Assembly: GCF_003627795.1 (NCBI RefSeq)
Contig: NZ_CP032685.1
Coordinates: 930,001 to 994,000, forward strand
Reading direction: 5' to 3'
DNA length: 64,000 nt
Source of the DNA: Rhizobium sp. CCGE531
Lineage (GTDB): Bacteria > Pseudomonadota > Alphaproteobacteria > Rhizobiales > Rhizobiaceae
Each line of letters opens with the position of its first letter. Position 1 is the first letter of the stretch. The translations under genes were made by a program, and so were the position numbers. Positions 18,704 to 27,287 of this stretch are shown one piece after another. The notes beneath the pieces are model-generated. The model ran no database searches and was not told the DNA's origin. It was given only the letters and a program-made list of their open reading frames with translations.

Positions 18704-19768
18704 CTACCCCACGGCGTGCCGGATCGTCTTCGACAGGCGCAAGAGGAACCGGGGTCTCGAGGAAGCAACGAGCTTCCATGAGAGGATCGCTTTTGCCATA
18801 TGGCGGGGAAGGACGCCGACGGAAAGAAACCAGGCGGCCAGCATCGCACGGCGCCTTCTGGATGCGTTCATCTTCAGGCTGGCGACCGCTCCGGCGGCGC
18901 CGAGAGAGAGCCGGGAATCGTCGGCAACAGGATGTTGTTCCCTGTCGATGCAGAGCGATGCCAGGCGCTCCTCCAAATGCACCGGATCGCGCAGACCGGC
19001 ATTCTGGGGTACTTCCAAGCCGATTTCCGTTGCCTGATCCGACAGGGCTTCCAGCCGGCGAAAATCATGCTGTATGCGCCAGCGCGCGCGCTGGCCGAGC
19101 CTTTCCGCAAAGACGGAATGGTTGGCGCCGTGAATACGATAGGCACCGAGGCAATCATCGATGGATGTCACCTCCCCATGCAGGGGCGCAACCGTCGCCA
19201 GATACCCGTCGGCGCCCTGTCGAAACTCCCGCTCCGGAACGGGCATCACCCTGTCGAGAACCGAGCGGTCGAATGCCAGGCCGCTCGTAACGGTCGTCTG
19301 GTAGCGCCCCTTTCGCAACAGCTCCGGAGTGACATCGCCGGAATCGAAGGAGAGTTCCGCTGGTGGAAACACATCCTTCACCTGCATATACTCATCGACG
19401 ATATGCAGCCTGAACTGCACCTGAGCTGTCTTCTCTTCCCAGGCCTCGACCACCTCCGATACCGCATTCGGATAGAGATAATCATCTGCATCGAGAAACA
19501 GCACGATCTTGCCGCGACTGGATGCGAAGCCTGTGTTGAATGCTGCGGCATGTCCGCCATTCACCTCTCTGAAACACGTCTTAATTCGTGAGTCATAAGA
19601 AGCAATGACATCGGCTGTCGCATCCGTCGATGCATCATCGACGACGATGACTTCGGCATTGTCGTAGTTCTGCTCCAACGCGCTGTCGATGCTGCGCCTC
19701 AGAAAATGGGCGTAGTTGTAATTCGCAATAACGATGGAAACTGGAATGCGGTCGTGGATGGAATACAT
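18704..19768 (-). CDS. Glycosyltransferase family 2
   Basis: 354 residues from the ATG at 19768, which has GAGG upstream; the longer frame to 19876 adds a basic stretch without family features. The GT-A nucleotide-sugar domain is at 1-210: VSIVIANYNYAHFLRRSID, VIVVDDASTD, and the metal-binding DxD in VLFLDADDYL. No clear membrane helix was seen, so it is cytoplasmic or peripheral. It probably adds a sugar to a surface polysaccharide or lipid carrier. It stands alone, convergent with the GH5 gene. Confidence 0.9.
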   Translation of the reverse strand: MYSIHDRIPVSIVIANYNYAHFLRRSIDSALEQNYDNAEVIVVDDASTDATADVIASYDSRIKTCFREVNGGHAAAFNTGFASSRGKIVLFLDADDYLYPNAVSEVVEAWEEKTAQVQFRLHIVDEYMQVKDVFPPAELSFDSGDVTPELLRKGRYQTTVTSGLAFDRSVLDRVMPVPEREFRQGADGYLATVAPLHGEVTSIDDCLGAYRIHGANHSVFAERLGQRARWRIQHDFRRLEALSDQATEIGLEVPQNAGLRDPVHLEERLASLCIDREQHPVADDSRLSLGAAGAVASLKMNASRRRRAMLAAWFLSVGVLPRHMAKAILSWKLVASSRPRFLLRLSKTIRHAVG

Positions 19769-20005
19769 CGCATTGAACCTCGCAGATCTGCTTTGGCCGC
19801 GGCGAACCTTCTCATCAGGTCCTTGTGATTGAATCTGCTGCCGGCGGGTGGGCATGACGCGCGAGTGGCGCCACAAATATCAGGCAGCGGCTGTCTGGAT
19901 CGTGTCGATCCGTCTTACGTTCCCAAGCCTCTTCAGTTTTATGGCTTTTAAATGACCGGCACTCCTGATTTGAATGCCGGTCGTTCCATCCGCTACGCTG
20001 TCGCT

Positions 20006-20800
20006 TCAATTTGCCTTGTAGCGTTGAGCGGCCGAAGAACGTGACAGATGAGGCAATAGCGCTTGTCGCGCAGCTTCATAAGCCTTCTGCAATTCGGCAT
20101 CTTCCAGCGCCGGGATCGTCACCAACTCGCCTTGGTCAAATCCCACCAGGGAAGCATCGACCATCTCCTCTGCGGACATCACGATCGCGGAAGGCAGATG
20201 TTCCACGGATGTGCCCGCAACCGCCCAGAATTCCGTGGCCGTCGCCCCAGGCAGAACAGCCTGTACGCGAATATTCTTTTCAGCGAGTTCATGATTGAGC
20301 GACTGGCTGAAGGCGAGCACGAAGGCTTTCGTGCCGCCATAGACGCCGTTCAGCAGTTCCGGCGCGATCGCGACGATCGAGGCGATGTTGATGATGGAGC
20401 CGCCGCCGCGCTTCACGAAGCCCGGCACGACGGCATAGGTGAGCCTCATCAGCGCCGTGACATTCAGCTCGATCATCTGCTGCATCTTGTCCACCTCGGT
20501 GTCAAGCAAAGGTGCCGTTCCGCCAAAGCCGGCATTATTGACGAGCAGAGTGATCGTCTCATTCGTCTTCAACACCTGCTCGATGCGGTGCAGGTCTTTC
20601 GCGACACTCAGGTCGGCGGTGATGGTCTCTACCTTCCGCCCCGTCTCCGTGCTCAATCGATCCGCAATAGCCGAAAGACGCTCCCCATTGCGCGCAACCA
20701 GAATGAGGTCGAAGCCTCGCTTGGCAAGCCGATGCGCGTAAATGGCGCCAATGCCTGAAGAAGCGCCTGTTACCAATGCTGTTCCTAATGAATTCGCCAC
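20006..20800 (-). CDS. Short-chain dehydrogenase/reductase
   Basis: 264 residues, classical SDR: cofactor motif TGASSGIG at the N-terminus, NNAG in LLVNNAGFGG, catalytic Ser in INIASIV and the YxxxK pair in VYGGTKAF. Basic residues after the second strand (VARNGER) suggest NADP(H). I chose the GTG at 20800 (AAGGAT site, MANSLGTALVTG); a GTG at 20827 is possible. It may reduce a keto group or oxidise an alcohol; substrate unknown. No partner gene is adjacent. Confidence 0.9.
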   Translation of the reverse strand: MANSLGTALVTGASSGIGAIYAHRLAKRGFDLILVARNGERLSAIADRLSTETGRKVETITADLSVAKDLHRIEQVLKTNETITLLVNNAGFGGTAPLLDTEVDKMQQMIELNVTALMRLTYAVVPGFVKRGGGSIINIASIVAIAPELLNGVYGGTKAFVLAFSQSLNHELAEKNIRVQAVLPGATATEFWAVAGTSVEHLPSAIVMSAEEMVDASLVGFDQGELVTIPALEDAELQKAYEAARQALLPHLSRSSAAQRYKAN

Positions 20801-20956
20801 TGTTTCGATCCTTGTCTTGCGGCGCACCTTACTGCGTCGAACAGATAATACGTTCGAAACCGAATGGCCGAAATGTCATATTCACGACGTTTTCGGACAT
20901 GGGTGATCGATGAAATCGAGCTGACTTTGGCTTAGATGCCGGAAACAGGAGAGAGC

Positions 20957-21268
20957 ATGACGAGACGACCACGCCGGAACCACAGCCCGGCTTTCAAGGC
21001 GAAGGTGGCGCTTGCCGCCATCAGGGGTGAACAGACGCTGGTGGAATTGTCGCAGCAGTTCGACGTGCATGCCAATCAGATCAAGCAGTGGAAGGACCAG
21101 CTCCTTGAGGGGGCGACAGGCGTTTTCGGCGATGACGCCAAAGCGGAACCGGCGACTCCGACCGTCGATGTCAAAACCCTGCACGCCAAGATTGGGGAAC
21201 TGACGCTTGAGAACGATTTTTTATCCGATGCGCTCGGCAAAGCCGGACTGCTGAGCGGAAAGAAATGA
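20957..21268 (+). CDS. IS3-family transposase OrfA
   Basis: 103 residues: an N-terminal helix-turn-helix (FKAKVALAAIRGEQTLVELS, QQFDVHANQIKQWKDQLLEG) that binds the IS ends and a C-terminal leucine-zipper-like helix (LHAKIGELTLENDFLSDAL). The start at 20957 has an AGGAG site. Its stop overlaps the orfB ATG (ATGA). OrfB is in the -1 frame, so an OrfAB fusion by -1 frameshifting is expected for this family. Confidence 0.93.
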   Translation: MTRRPRRNHSPAFKAKVALAAIRGEQTLVELSQQFDVHANQIKQWKDQLLEGATGVFGDDAKAEPATPTVDVKTLHAKIGELTLENDFLSDALGKAGLLSGKK

Positions 21269-22095
21269 TCAATCGCGAGCACAAACTGTCGGTCGTGCGC
21301 CAGGCGAAGCTTCTCGGCTTCAGCCGTGGCAGTGTCTATTATTCGCCGCGCCCTGTGTCAGACGGCGATCTGGCACTGATGCGGCGGATCGATGAACTGC
21401 ATCTCGATTACCCGTTTGCCGGAAGTCGGATGTTGCAGGGGCTTTTGAAGGCGGAAGGGCTTCAGACAGGACGGCTTCACGTTGCGACGCTGATGAAGAA
21501 GATGGGCATTGAGGCGATTTATCGTCGTCCCAACACGTCGAAACCGGCACCTGGTCACAAGGTCTATCCGTATCTGCTCAGGAAGCTGACGGTCACCAGA
21601 CCCAACCAGGTGTGGGCAATGGACCTGACCTACGTCCCCATGGCGCGGGGCTTTGTCTATCTCTGCGCCGTCGTCGATTGGTTCAGTCGCCGAGTGCTTT
21701 CATGGCGGCTGTCGATCACGATGGAGACGGCCTTTTGTATCGAGGCGGTTGAGGAAGCTCTTTGCCGATATGGAAAGCCAGACATCTTCAATACCGACCA
21801 GGGATCGCAGTTCACCTCCATCGACTTCACGGCGGTGCTGAAGAAGGCCGGGATTGAAATCTCGATGGATGGCAAGGGCGCATGGCGGGACAACGTCTTC
21901 GTCGAGCGGCTCTGGCGGTCGATCAAATACGAGGAGGTCTATCTCCATGCCTACAAGACCGTGTCCGAGGCCCGCGCTGGCATCGGCCGCTATTTGACCT
22001 TTTACAATACCCGACGTCCACATTCATCCCTTGACCGGCAGACGCCGGACCAGGCTTACTTCAACGCGCTGACACCGATGATGGTGGCGGCATAA
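21265..22095 (+). CDS. IS3-family transposase OrfB (DDE integrase)
   Basis: 276 residues with an HTH_21-type region (ELHLDYPFAGSRML) and an rve integrase core. The DDE triad is visible: D in VWAMDLTYVP, D in FNTDQGSQF, E in WRDNVFVERLWRS. The C-terminus, YNTRRPHSSLDRQTP, is typical of the family. The frame is uninterrupted, so the element may still be active. Confidence 0.95.
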   Translation: MINREHKLSVVRQAKLLGFSRGSVYYSPRPVSDGDLALMRRIDELHLDYPFAGSRMLQGLLKAEGLQTGRLHVATLMKKMGIEAIYRRPNTSKPAPGHKVYPYLLRKLTVTRPNQVWAMDLTYVPMARGFVYLCAVVDWFSRRVLSWRLSITMETAFCIEAVEEALCRYGKPDIFNTDQGSQFTSIDFTAVLKKAGIEISMDGKGAWRDNVFVERLWRSIKYEEVYLHAYKTVSEARAGIGRYLTFYNTRRPHSSLDRQTPDQAYFNALTPMMVAA

Positions 22096-22155
22096 TCGAG
22101 GCGGAAATCCACTTAGCCAAACGTCGCAAGCTGTTCAGACAAACCGAGCCACCTC

Positions 22156-22418
22156 TAAGCTCTTATGGAGCCATCGGATACTGTCGAGGGTAATGCGCTG
22201 CAATTGCACCTTCGATGGTGCAGCCACCAACCTCGTTAGCTCTGTTGAACTATCACTATCCATTCCTTTTGAATAAGGAACGATGCGGGCGTTCGGCGAC
22301 ATCACAAGTTTTAACGCTTCAAAGCTTCCTGTTTGATCCACGGACCGAACAGGAAGCTTCGAAGCTCATCGATAACTGCAAGATCAAAGCCCGTTCGAAG
22401 CGAGCTTCGTCCTCTTTC
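22156..22418. other. Intergenic DNA between the IS3 element and the Lys/Ala-rich gene
   Basis: Apart from the hairpin at 22316-22365 I see no supported gene. A 68-codon minus-strand frame (22135-22341) runs into the IS end and resembles nothing I know; it could be the stump of a gene cut by the IS. Confidence 0.4.
22316..22365. terminator. Long hairpin downstream of the Lys/Ala-rich gene
   Basis: GCTTCAAAGCTTCCTGTT and AACAGGAAGCTTCGAAGC are inverted repeats with 17 of 18 bases pairing around a 14-base loop. It lies 54 bases after the stop of the minus-strand gene at 22419, so it is a likely terminator, although no clean T-run follows. Confidence 0.5.
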
Positions 22419-22997
22419 TTATTCAGCGGCGCTTACGGCCTTCGCCTTGCGAGCGCGCTTCGGCCTTGCCGCTTCCGCGACGACCGGCGCGGCAGCTGCG
22501 GGAGCAGCCTTTGCCCGAGTGGCCTTCGGTGCCGACTTGCTTGCGGCAGGCTTAGCAACGAGCTTTGCCGCTGCAGGCTTGGCCTTTGCCTTGCCCTTCG
22601 AGGCAACTGCCCTGCCATCCGTCTTTGCCGCATTCAGAAGTGCGACGCGACGCTGGCGGTTCTGCTCAAGCGCCTGCTGGAAGCCGACATCCTTTTCCGC
22701 ATGATAGGCAAGATCGTCGAGAAACTCCGCGACATCCTTGACCGTTTCGACGACGACATAGCTCAGCCCATGACCGGCATTGATGGAGTCACGACCGACC
22801 GTCACGCCAAAACCACCGGGGACGCGCTGGAACCAGGTGGAGCGCCACTTCCTGAAGCCGGAACCATCGCGCTCGTACTCCTCCAGATATGCCTTCTGTT
22901 CCGCTACTCGCGCACGAAAAGTATCAACAACATTCCGTGCACCAGTCTTCGGCTTATCAGCCTTCTTCGAAGACCATTTATCGAGAAAGTTTGCCAT
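22419..22997 (-). CDS. Hypothetical protein with Lys/Ala/Pro-rich histone H1-like tail
   Basis: 192 residues. The first 125 form a compact-looking domain (FLDKWSSKKADKPKTGARNV, WRSTWFQRVPGGFGVTVGRD, VKDVAEFLDDLAYHAEKDVG) that I do not recognise. The last 65 are low-complexity repeats of A, K and P (AKAKPAAAKLVAKPAASKSA, PKRARKAKAV), as in histone H1-like or HU-tail nucleic-acid-binding segments. A basic tail suggests DNA or RNA binding, but this is inference. It is monocistronic, with a hairpin in its leader (23034-23060) and another after its stop. Confidence 0.7.
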   Translation of the reverse strand: MANFLDKWSSKKADKPKTGARNVVDTFRARVAEQKAYLEEYERDGSGFRKWRSTWFQRVPGGFGVTVGRDSINAGHGLSYVVVETVKDVAEFLDDLAYHAEKDVGFQQALEQNRQRRVALLNAAKTDGRAVASKGKAKAKPAAAKLVAKPAASKSAPKATRAKAAPAAAAPVVAEAARPKRARKAKAVSAAE

Positions 22998-23033
22998 TAG
23001 TCTGCTCTCTTCAGGTTAGCGTTCCTTGCCAAG

Positions 23034-23060
23034 CCGCCGTTGCTCATGAAGCAACGACGG
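23034..23060 (-). promoter_or_regulatory. Hairpin in the leader of the Lys/Ala-rich gene
   Basis: CCGCCGTTGCT and AGCAACGACGG pair in 10 of 11 positions around a 5-base loop, about 40 bases upstream of the start at 22997. It could affect mRNA stability or translation. Confidence 0.4.
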
Positions 23061-23545
23061 AGCTCCTCCACATGGATGCCCGCACAAATGTAAAGGATAG
23101 ATGTATAATGGCAACATCAGCCGCTATTATTATCGATAGTTGGACCTTGCAGCTGCATCATTTGCCGCTCTTTTGACCCACGAAGCATGAATTTTATGGC
23201 TTTGCCCTATCGTGAAAGCGGCTGCATCATCGATGGAGCCGCATGATCCAGCCATCTGCCTGTCGGAAATGCTCTTTGGCGCTGCCAAAAATTAGCAAGA
23301 CTATCTACCGATCAAGTAATGCCGGCTTTGGCTTTCATCATGCTTTGTTGTCCGGCAAACTCATGCCGGTTCGCCGCAACGGTGCCCGGGGGCGAGGGTA
23401 TGTACTCCCGTTTCCCGTCCGTATTCATCTCGATCCCAGCGCATATTGCTCCTTGTTTCCATTCTTCTCCGTACCGCCTGCATCACGCCGGCGCCTGCAC
23501 GGACAGCGCCATGAAAGCCGGTCGCATGGGGCACCATGACCTGGC
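23061..23545. other. Intergenic region without a recognisable gene
   Basis: About 480 bases between the start of the Lys/Ala-rich gene and the aminotransferase terminator. Short open frames here match no family and lack ribosome sites. I see no repeat or operator that stands out. Confidence 0.4.
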
Positions 23546-23578
23546 GTCCTGGCCGGCGCTATCCGCACCGGCCAGGAC
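23546..23578 (-). terminator. Terminator-like hairpin after the aminotransferase gene
   Basis: GTCCTGGCCGG and CCGGCCAGGAC form a perfect 11-bp stem with an 11-base loop, 10 bases beyond the aminotransferase stop. There is no T-run, as is common in GC-rich genomes. Confidence 0.6.
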
Positions 23579-23587
23579 AACGGATTA

Positions 23588-24922
23588 TCAGGCCGCCCGC
23601 TTCAGCGCATCGCCGAGTATAGAGACGATCGTCTCGATCTCGGCGCGTTCGATGATCAGCGGCGGGGAGAGCGCGATGATATCGCCCGTTACGCGGATCA
23701 GCAGGCCCTTCTGGAAACAATCGACAAAGATGTCGTAGGCGCGCGTGCCGGGGGCGCCATCGCGCGGCGCGAGCTCGATGGCGCCAACGAGGCCGAGATT
23801 GCGGATATCGACCACATGCGGCAGGCCCTTCAGGGAATGCAGCGCCGTCTGCCAGTCATCCGCAAGCTCGCTTGCACGCGTCAGCAGGCCTTCCTCCTCG
23901 TAGATTTCCATGGTCGCGAGACCGGCGGCGCAGGCGACCGGATGCCCGGAATAGGTATAGCCGTGGAAGAGTTCGATCTGGTTTTCCGGGCCGGTCATGA
24001 GGCCATCATGGACCTTGCGGCTGGCGAAGACCGCGCCCATCGGGATCGTGCCGTTGGTGATGCCTTTCGCGGTCGTGACGAGATCGGGAACGACACCGAA
24101 ATACTCCGTCGCAAACGGCGTACCGAGACGGCCGAAGCCGGTGATCACTTCATCGAAAATCAACAGGATGCCATACTTGTCGGCAATCGCCCGCAATCGC
24201 TCCAGATAGCCCTTCGGCGGCAGGATGACGCCGGCGGAGCCGGACATCGGCTCGACAATGACGGCGGCGATCGTTTCAGCACCATGCAGCGCGACCAGCC
24301 GCTCCAGATCTTCGGCAAGCTCGATACCATGGGCCGGAAGCCCCTTGCTGAAGGCATTGCGCTCGATGTCGAGCGTGTGGCGCATATGATCGGCGGGAAT
24401 CTGCGGGAAGACGCGGCGGTTGTTGACGAGACCGCCGACGGAGATGCCGCCGAAGCCAACGCCGTGATAACCCTTTTCCCGGCCGATGATGCGGGTGCGC
24501 GTGCCCTGCCCGATCGCACGCTGATAGGCGATGGCGATTTTGAGCGCGGTGTCGACGGATTCAGAACCCGAGCCGGTGAAGAACACACGGTCGAGCCCGG
24601 CTTCCGGGCCACCCGGCGCATGTGCGGCGAGCTTTGCGGCAAAATCGAAGGCGATCGGATGACCCATCTGGAAAGTCGGGGCAAAGTCCATGGTGGAAAG
24701 CTGGCGTTCGACCGCCTGTGCGATCTTCTTGCGGCCATGGCCGGCGTTGACGCACCAGAGGCCCGCCGTCCCGTCGAGCACCTTGTTGCCGTCGACATCG
24801 GTGTAATACATGCCGTCGGCGGCGGCGAGCAGCCGGGGTGCTGCCTTGAACTGCCGGTTTGCCGTGAACGGCATCCAGAAATTGTCGAGAACTGGGGTAT
24901 TGGGATGGGTGATCTTATCCAT
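23588..24922 (-). CDS. Class III omega-aminotransferase (beta-alanine--pyruvate type)
   Basis: 444 residues from the ATG at 24922, preceded by GGAGG; the frame continues upstream but those codons lack family features. It matches omega-amino acid:pyruvate aminotransferases: VLDNFWMPFTANRQFK, the substrate/PLP segment FTGSGSESVDTALK, EKGYHGVGFGG, LLIFDEVITGFGRLG, and the PLP lysine in TTAKGITNG near residue 285. It transfers an amino group from beta-alanine, a polyamine-like or other omega-amine to pyruvate in the cytoplasm. The divergent XRE-cupin gene is the probable regulator. Confidence 0.93.
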   Translation of the reverse strand: MDKITHPNTPVLDNFWMPFTANRQFKAAPRLLAAADGMYYTDVDGNKVLDGTAGLWCVNAGHGRKKIAQAVERQLSTMDFAPTFQMGHPIAFDFAAKLAAHAPGGPEAGLDRVFFTGSGSESVDTALKIAIAYQRAIGQGTRTRIIGREKGYHGVGFGGISVGGLVNNRRVFPQIPADHMRHTLDIERNAFSKGLPAHGIELAEDLERLVALHGAETIAAVIVEPMSGSAGVILPPKGYLERLRAIADKYGILLIFDEVITGFGRLGTPFATEYFGVVPDLVTTAKGITNGTIPMGAVFASRKVHDGLMTGPENQIELFHGYTYSGHPVACAAGLATMEIYEEEGLLTRASELADDWQTALHSLKGLPHVVDIRNLGLVGAIELAPRDGAPGTRAYDIFVDCFQKGLLIRVTGDIIALSPPLIIERAEIETIVSILGDALKRAA

Positions 24923-25022
24923 TGTCGCCTCCATTGCGCTGTCCCTGACATCAGCGATTTTCCTTTTCCGAACAAGTCCTTTTCTCATCCTCTTTAAGGC
25001 ATTGATTTTGCTTCTTCGACAT

Positions 25023-25041
25023 GAAATATTTTCGATATTTC
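25023..25041. promoter_or_regulatory. Putative XRE-cupin operator
   Basis: GAAATAT-TTTCG-ATATTTC is a perfect 7+5+7 palindrome between the divergent aminotransferase and regulator genes, 25 bases upstream of the regulator start at 25066. A binding site here could control both. Confidence 0.6.
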
Positions 25042-25065
25042 GAACATCTGAAACCCGAGGCCCTG

Positions 25066-25614
25066 ATGTCCGTCGATATCGGCAATCGCCTTCGTCATCT
25101 GCGCCTGGCGCGCAATCTTTCCCAGCGCGAACTCGCCAAGCGCGCCGGCGTGACCAATTCGACAATCTCTTTGATCGAATCCAATTCGGCCAATCCGTCC
25201 GTCGGCGCGCTGAAGCGTATTCTTGACGGCATCCCGATCGGGCTTGCCGAATTCTTCGCCTTCGAACCGCAGGCACCGAAGAAGGCCTTCTATGCAGCCG
25301 AGGAATTGGTCGAGATCGGCAAAGGCCCGATTTCCTATCGCCAGATCGGCGAAAATCTCTTCGGCCGCAGCCTGCAGATCCTGAAGGAGTGCTACCAGCC
25401 GGGCGCCGATACCGGCAAGGTGCCGCTGGTGCATGAAGGAGAGGAAGGCGGCATCGTCCTGTCCGGCCGCCTGGAGGTAACCGTTGACGATGAGCGGCGC
25501 ATTCTCGGGCCGGGCGACGCCTATTACTTCGAAAGCCACCGGCCGCATCGCTTCCGCTGCGTCGGCCCGGTTGCTTGCGAGGTCATCAGCGCCTGCACGC
25601 CCCCAAGTTTTTAG
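25066..25614 (+). CDS. XRE-family regulator with cupin domain (PuuR-like)
   Basis: 182 residues: helix-turn-helix at 5-60 (IGNRLRHLRLARNLSQRELA, KRAGVTNSTISLIESNSANP) and a cupin_2 effector domain at 110-180 (HEGEEGGIVLSGRLEVTVDD, GPGDAYYFESHRPHRF). This architecture is that of PuuR and related regulators of amine and amino-acid catabolism, which fits the divergent omega-aminotransferase. I chose the ATG at 25066 (GAGG site). An ATG at 25021 is in frame, but the operator-like palindrome lies in that stretch. Confidence 0.93.
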   Translation: MSVDIGNRLRHLRLARNLSQRELAKRAGVTNSTISLIESNSANPSVGALKRILDGIPIGLAEFFAFEPQAPKKAFYAAEELVEIGKGPISYRQIGENLFGRSLQILKECYQPGADTGKVPLVHEGEEGGIVLSGRLEVTVDDERRILGPGDAYYFESHRPHRFRCVGPVACEVISACTPPSF

Positions 25615-26038
25615 ATGCAGGGGCTGCACGATTGCCCGGAAGATATGACGACGCAAAAGGACCGGACCGCAAAAGGGGGTTCGCTCCTCGTAAACGGAAC
25701 GCTTTCACGGCCGGTCCCGCAGTCCTGCAGGCCGTGCCCGCAAGAGGCGGCGCTTTTGGGCACGCATTGCGGCAATATATGGGCTGCCGATGAAGAATAT
25801 GCGGCTGGATCGAACGCGGTATGCGTGCTGACGAAACCCGGCTTCGCACGGATCGACGGCAAAGGGTTTTCTCGCGCTCGTGCCGCGAAACCATCATCCA
25901 ATGCTGCTATATGCTTGAAAAGGAGTGCACGCATCGCGGCCTTAACGCCGATGCGGCGGATGAGGCCGGTTTTTGCTGACATGAAAGTCACCATGGCCTG
26001 GCTGATCTGTCGATAGTCTGTCCCTGGAGGAGACCTGC
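25615..26038. other. Intergenic region without a recognisable gene
   Basis: About 420 bases between the XRE-cupin gene and the S1/P1 nuclease gene. Open frames on both strands lack ribosome sites and recognisable motifs. It presumably holds the nuclease promoter; nothing specific was identified. Confidence 0.4.
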
Positions 26039-26881
26039 ATGAAAAAGGCACTGATCTCTGCGATTGCAATCTCGGCCGCCACGCTATCAATGAACAGCGA
26101 AGCCCAAGCATGGGGCGACCGCGGCCATTCGATCGTTGCCGAAATCGCATGGCGTCATCTGACCCCGTCTACCGCGGCAGCCGTTCAGGATCTGCTTGGC
26201 CCCATGTCCATGGCCTCGATCGCGAGCTGGGCCGACGATTACAAGAATACGCCGGAGGGGAAGGCCACCAAGCCGTGGCACTATGTTGATACCGAGGTCA
26301 CGAAGGATCAGTATTCGTCCAGCGATTGCCCAAGCGCCGGATGCCTCGTGTCCGCGCTAAACGATCTTGCTGCTTCGGTGACGGACAAGACCCATGATGC
26401 CGCTACCCGCCGCAGGGATCTGCTGCTCCTCATCCATCTCGTCGGCGATTCGACGCAACCACTGCATTGCGGCGAAAGAAATCACGACGGCGGCGCCAAT
26501 ACCCTCCCCATCATTATGGAATTCACGGCCCCCGATCATAGCGCATTGCCTGTCGGAGCCGTCGCTTTGCATGCAGTCTGGGATGACTATCTGATCGGTG
26601 CGGCCGAATGGAGCTGGGGATCCTATGTCGAGCGGCTGGAAGACAAGATCGTTCCCGGCATCGCAACCCCGCCGACCGATGCCGGCTTTGCAATCGAGTG
26701 GATAAACGCGTGCCATGCCGTCACCAAACGGGTCTATGACCTGACACCGGCATCGGCCGCTGACGGGAAAATCCATGTCGGACCGACCTACCAGACGGCA
26801 GCCCATGACATCCTCGACACGCAACTTGCAACGGGCGGCCTGCGTCTCGCCGCGCTTTTGAACGCCAAGCTCTCACATTGA
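26039..26881 (+). CDS. Secreted S1/P1-type nuclease
   Basis: 280 residues with a signal peptide cut at EAQA/WGDRGH, leaving the N-terminal Trp whose amino group binds zinc in this family. Other trinuclear zinc ligands are visible: H in GDRGH, D in SWADDYK, H and D in KPWHYVDT, and HLVGDSTQPLHCG. ALHAVWDDYLI is also conserved. The enzyme degrades single-stranded DNA and RNA and can remove 3' phosphates, probably in the periplasm or outside for nutrient scavenging. GGAGGA precedes the ATG. It is monocistronic and converges on phaG. Confidence 0.93.
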   Translation: MKKALISAIAISAATLSMNSEAQAWGDRGHSIVAEIAWRHLTPSTAAAVQDLLGPMSMASIASWADDYKNTPEGKATKPWHYVDTEVTKDQYSSSDCPSAGCLVSALNDLAASVTDKTHDAATRRRDLLLLIHLVGDSTQPLHCGERNHDGGANTLPIIMEFTAPDHSALPVGAVALHAVWDDYLIGAAEWSWGSYVERLEDKIVPGIATPPTDAGFAIEWINACHAVTKRVYDLTPASAADGKIHVGPTYQTAAHDILDTQLATGGLRLAALLNAKLSH

Positions 26882-26903
26882 GCCTAAGCAAAGAATCAGG
26901 GGG

Positions 26904-27287
26904 CTACGAAGAGTGGCCTTCGGACGATGTCCCCTCAGGCGATAGCTTGGGCGGAACATTGCTGTTCTGCTCAGCACGATCGCGATGCAAGGCCGCGCGG
27001 GCGAGCAGCATGAAAGTGACTGGCGTCGTGACCGTTACGAAGACGCCGATCAGCAGCTCATGAATGACCAGCGACCGTGTCGAGATAGAAAAGAAGATCA
27101 TCGAGGCGATCATAATCGCGCCGATACCGCCGCTCGTTCCCAATGTCGGCGCATGGATGCGCTCGTAGAACGTTCCAAGCTTCAGGAAGCCGATCGCGCC
27201 AACCAGGGTGAGAAAGGCACCGATGAGGAGCAGTCCGCCAACAGGGATGGCAGCCCATAAGGGCAAGTTTTCAAACGGCGTGCTCAT
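26904..27287 (-). CDS. phaG: Cation/proton antiporter subunit G (PhaG/MnhG)
   Basis: 127 residues with three membrane helices: IPVGGLLLIGAFLTLVGAIG, then FLKLGTFYERIHAPTLGTSG (MnhG signature region) and a third helix, followed by a polar tail. It is the last gene of the pha operon and overlaps phaF by 4 bases (ATGA). PhaG is one of the small subunits needed to assemble the multisubunit Mrp-type antiporter. Confidence 0.92.
   Translation of the reverse strand: MSTPFENLPLWAAIPVGGLLLIGAFLTLVGAIGFLKLGTFYERIHAPTLGTSGGIGAIMIASMIFFSISTRSLVIHELLIGVFVTVTTPVTFMLLARAALHRDRAEQNSNVPPKLSPEGTSSEGHSS

Larger units (their letters stand above)
20918..22155 (+). mobile_element. IS3-family insertion sequence
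   Basis: orfA and orfB of an IS3-type element, in one orientation, with short flanks. Candidate imperfect terminal repeats start GAGCTGACTTTGG (20918) and, reading inward from 22155, GAGGTGGCTCGG. The ends and any target duplication are not certain by eye. The element appears complete, since both frames are intact. Confidence 0.75.

Noticed and set aside
22135..22341. A 68-codon minus-strand frame beside the IS3 element
   Set aside because: No ribosome site or recognisable motif; it extends into the IS end. It may be a gene stump, but evidence is too thin for a feature call.
23243..23738. Two plus-strand frames of about 100-140 codons before the aminotransferase gene
   Set aside because: They lack ribosome sites and domain features, and the second runs antisense into the aminotransferase gene.
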